From positions 310,001-374,000 of the forward strand of contig NZ_JAKUCN010000002.1 of assembly GCF_022808595.1 (NCBI RefSeq): 64,000 nt of DNA. Reading direction: 5' to 3'. The stretch comes from Microvirga solisilvae. GTDB taxonomy: Bacteria; Pseudomonadota; Alphaproteobacteria; Rhizobiales; Beijerinckiaceae. The notes under the pieces are model-generated. The model did not search any database. It saw nothing but the letters and a program-made list of their open reading frames with translations, and was not told where the DNA came from. Numbering within the stretch: the first letter of the stretch is position 1; each line of letters starts with the position of its first letter. The position numbers and the translations under genes are program-made. Positions 62,761 through 64,000 of the stretch are shown here, one piece after another.

Positions 62761-62948
62761 GATCGGCTTGCGCCAGGGACGCTTCATGCGGATCTCCGGG
62801 CGATCATCGCGCGCTTGAACAACAGCGTCATTTTTTATTTCAGAAGCAGCTTCGAATCCTTGGGCTCAATCGTTGCAGCTCTTCGTCCATGATCCCCATG
62901 GAATTGAGATTCATGCTTCTTCCGAACACCAAGCAAGTTCTCAAAATC

Positions 62949-63629
62949 ATGGAAGCTCTCCTCCCTCAACTTCTCAAAATTCTCGGTATCATCTGGATCA
63001 ATGTCATTCTGTCCGGCGACAATGCAGTGGTGATCGCCATGGCCTGTCGCGGCCTGCCGGACGACAAGCGTCGCCTCGGCATGATCCTCGGCGCGGGCGT
63101 GGCGGTTGTGCTGCGCATCGTGTTCACGATTCTCGTTGCGGCGCTCCTCTCGACGCCATTCCTCAAGATCATCGGCGGCGCTCTCCTGCTTTGGATCGCC
63201 GTGAAGCTTCTCTCCGGCGATGACGAGGAAGGGTCGGTGAAGGAAACGGATCGCCTGCTGCACGCCGTGTGGACGGTTGCCGTGGCTGATGCGGTTATGA
63301 GCCTCGACAACGTTCTGGCCATTGCGGCCGTGGCGCAGGATTCGACTTTCCTGCTCGTCATGGGCCTTGCGATTTCGATTCCCCTCATCGTGGCGGGCGC
63401 AGCGCTCATCATGATGCTCATGGACCGGATGCCCCTTTTGGTCTGGGCTGGCGCGGCGCTCCTCGGTTGGGTCGCCGGTGAGATGCTGATCTCCGATCCC
63501 TGGCTTATCGGAAAACTCGGCCAGGAGTTCGGCCATAAGGCGGAAATCCCGAGCGCCGTCATAGGAGCGCTTCTGGTCGTAGCGACGGGCTACATCGTGC
63601 GCCGCCGGACTGCCGGTGAAGAGGCCTAA
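62949..63629 (+). CDS. TerC family membrane protein
   Basis: 226 aa with about 7 hydrophobic helices. The metal-site motifs of the family are NVILSGDNAVVIAMA (residues 18-32) and DAVMSLDNVLAIAAVA (about 115-130), both with the conserved Asp-Asn. Homologues (TerC, Alx, YceF) are implicated in manganese efflux and metalation of exported enzymes. ATG 62949 matches the family start; the frame extends 20 codons upstream. I see no yybP-ykoY manganese-riboswitch-like fold in the gap before it. Confidence 0.9.
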   Translation: MEALLPQLLKILGIIWINVILSGDNAVVIAMACRGLPDDKRRLGMILGAGVAVVLRIVFTILVAALLSTPFLKIIGGALLLWIAVKLLSGDDEEGSVKETDRLLHAVWTVAVADAVMSLDNVLAIAAVAQDSTFLLVMGLAISIPLIVAGAALIMMLMDRMPLLVWAGAALLGWVAGEMLISDPWLIGKLGQEFGHKAEIPSAVIGALLVVATGYIVRRRTAGEEA

Positions 63630-63786
63630 GGGATAAGGCCTTAGAAAGGGCTATGATCGGCCTGTCGCTCCTTGCTGGAGCGGCAAGGCCTCGCTAGTGG
63701 GCTTGTGGTCCGAGCAGAAGGCCCGCCGTCAGAGGTTGTCTTGAGAGCCCCGATCAGGTAGGGAAGAGTCAGGCCCAAGGCCCCAC

Positions 63787-63863
63787 GCACCCGTAGCTCA
63801 GCTGGATAGAGCGTTGCCCTCCGAAGGCAAAGGTCACACGTTCGAATCGTGTCGGGTGCGCCA
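63787..63863 (+). tRNA. tRNA-Arg (anticodon CCG)
   Basis: 77 nt including an encoded CCA. Acceptor stem GCACCCG pairs with CGGGTGC. The D-loop region GCTCAGCTGGATAGAGC, the anticodon stem-loop TTGCC-CTCCGAA-GGCAA with anticodon CCG, and the T-loop TTCGAAT are all canonical. It reads CGG codons. Confidence 0.95.
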
Positions 63864-63897
63864 ATTTCCCAAGACAGCGTTTCCCAAGACAATCGAA

Positions 63898-64000
63898 TCA
63901 GGACGCTGCCGGAACGAGTTGTTTCTGTTGGCCCCGCACCGCAATCACGGCGAGCGATGCAACGATGCAGAGCAGACCGGCGATGAAGAAGGCGGGCAGG
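63898..64000 (-). CDS. C-terminus of a membrane transporter (partial)
   Basis: Only the last 33 or so codons are inside the window. They read LPAFFIAGLLCIVASLAVIAVRGQQKQ... ending VPAAS-stop, one hydrophobic transmembrane helix followed by a short charged tail, typical of the last helix of an MFS-type transporter. The family cannot be confirmed from this fragment. Confidence 0.55.
   Translation of the reverse strand, partial: LPAFFIAGLLCIVASLAVIAVRGQQKQLVPAAS

Noticed and set aside
62352-62787. Minus-strand ORFs opposite the small exported protein
   Set aside because: The plus-strand frame has a convincing signal peptide; the minus frames show none.
62761-62948. yybP-ykoY manganese riboswitch before terC
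   Set aside because: I could not find the conserved loop sequences or paired stems.

Overview
The window is a chromosomal segment of a GC-rich alphaproteobacterium, almost certainly of the order Hyphomicrobiales (Rhizobiales). The evidence is the block pckA / chvI-chvG-hprK-EIIA(Man)-HPr / ahcY, a DivL-type kinase beside a TsaE-AmgK fusion and MurU, AddAB instead of RecBCD, minCDE with a CtrA box, and a cspA-infA pair. The genus cannot be fixed from sequence alone; a Methylobacteriaceae or Bosea/Microvirga-like organism is a guess. There is no prophage, insertion sequence, CRISPR array or rRNA operon. The content is mostly housekeeping and metabolic, with a few lower-GC orphan genes.

1-19 kb: a minus-strand run holds addA (cut by the window edge) and addB (recombinational repair), murU and a tsaE-amgK fusion (cell-wall recycling plus tRNA t6A synthesis), divL (cell cycle; the phospho-acceptor His is Tyr), ahcY with a palindromic operator, then ptsH, EIIA, hprK, chvG and chvI. 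Divergent from these is pckA. This last group couples a permease-less PTS, HPr kinase and acid/envelope sensing to gluconeogenesis.

19-31 kb: a lower-GC bactofilin-like orphan, an FAD oxidoreductase of the L-2-hydroxyglutarate oxidase type, an Na+/H+ antiporter, a class II glutamine amidotransferase, a membrane class III cyclase, a small coiled-coil protein, GST, GNAT and polA.

31-38.8 kb: a ROK repressor with a perfect operator beside it, and a D-xylose ABC transporter (xylF, hairpin, xylH, single-domain xylG). Then come an AmpG-type permease, an OpgC-like acyltransferase overlapping an SGNH hydrolase, and a solitary SIR2-domain protein.

38.8-52.4 kb: nudK, the glutathione-dependent formaldehyde pathway (adhC-fghA), an MBL hydrolase, katA/oxyR, a YeeE/YedE sulfur transporter divergent from a cysteine synthase across an AT-rich palindromic region, TauE/SafE, a periplasmic coiled-coil protein and a TAXI solute receptor.

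52.7-64 kb: minCDE behind a perfect CtrA box, envelope proteins (SNase-like, NTF2-like, RlpA), a DMT exporter preceded by an orphan terminator, then a co-directional RNA/translation block (cspA, infA, two small proteins, RsmC-like methyltransferase, RsuA pseudouridine synthase), terC, tRNA-Arg(CCG) and the C-terminus of a membrane transporter.
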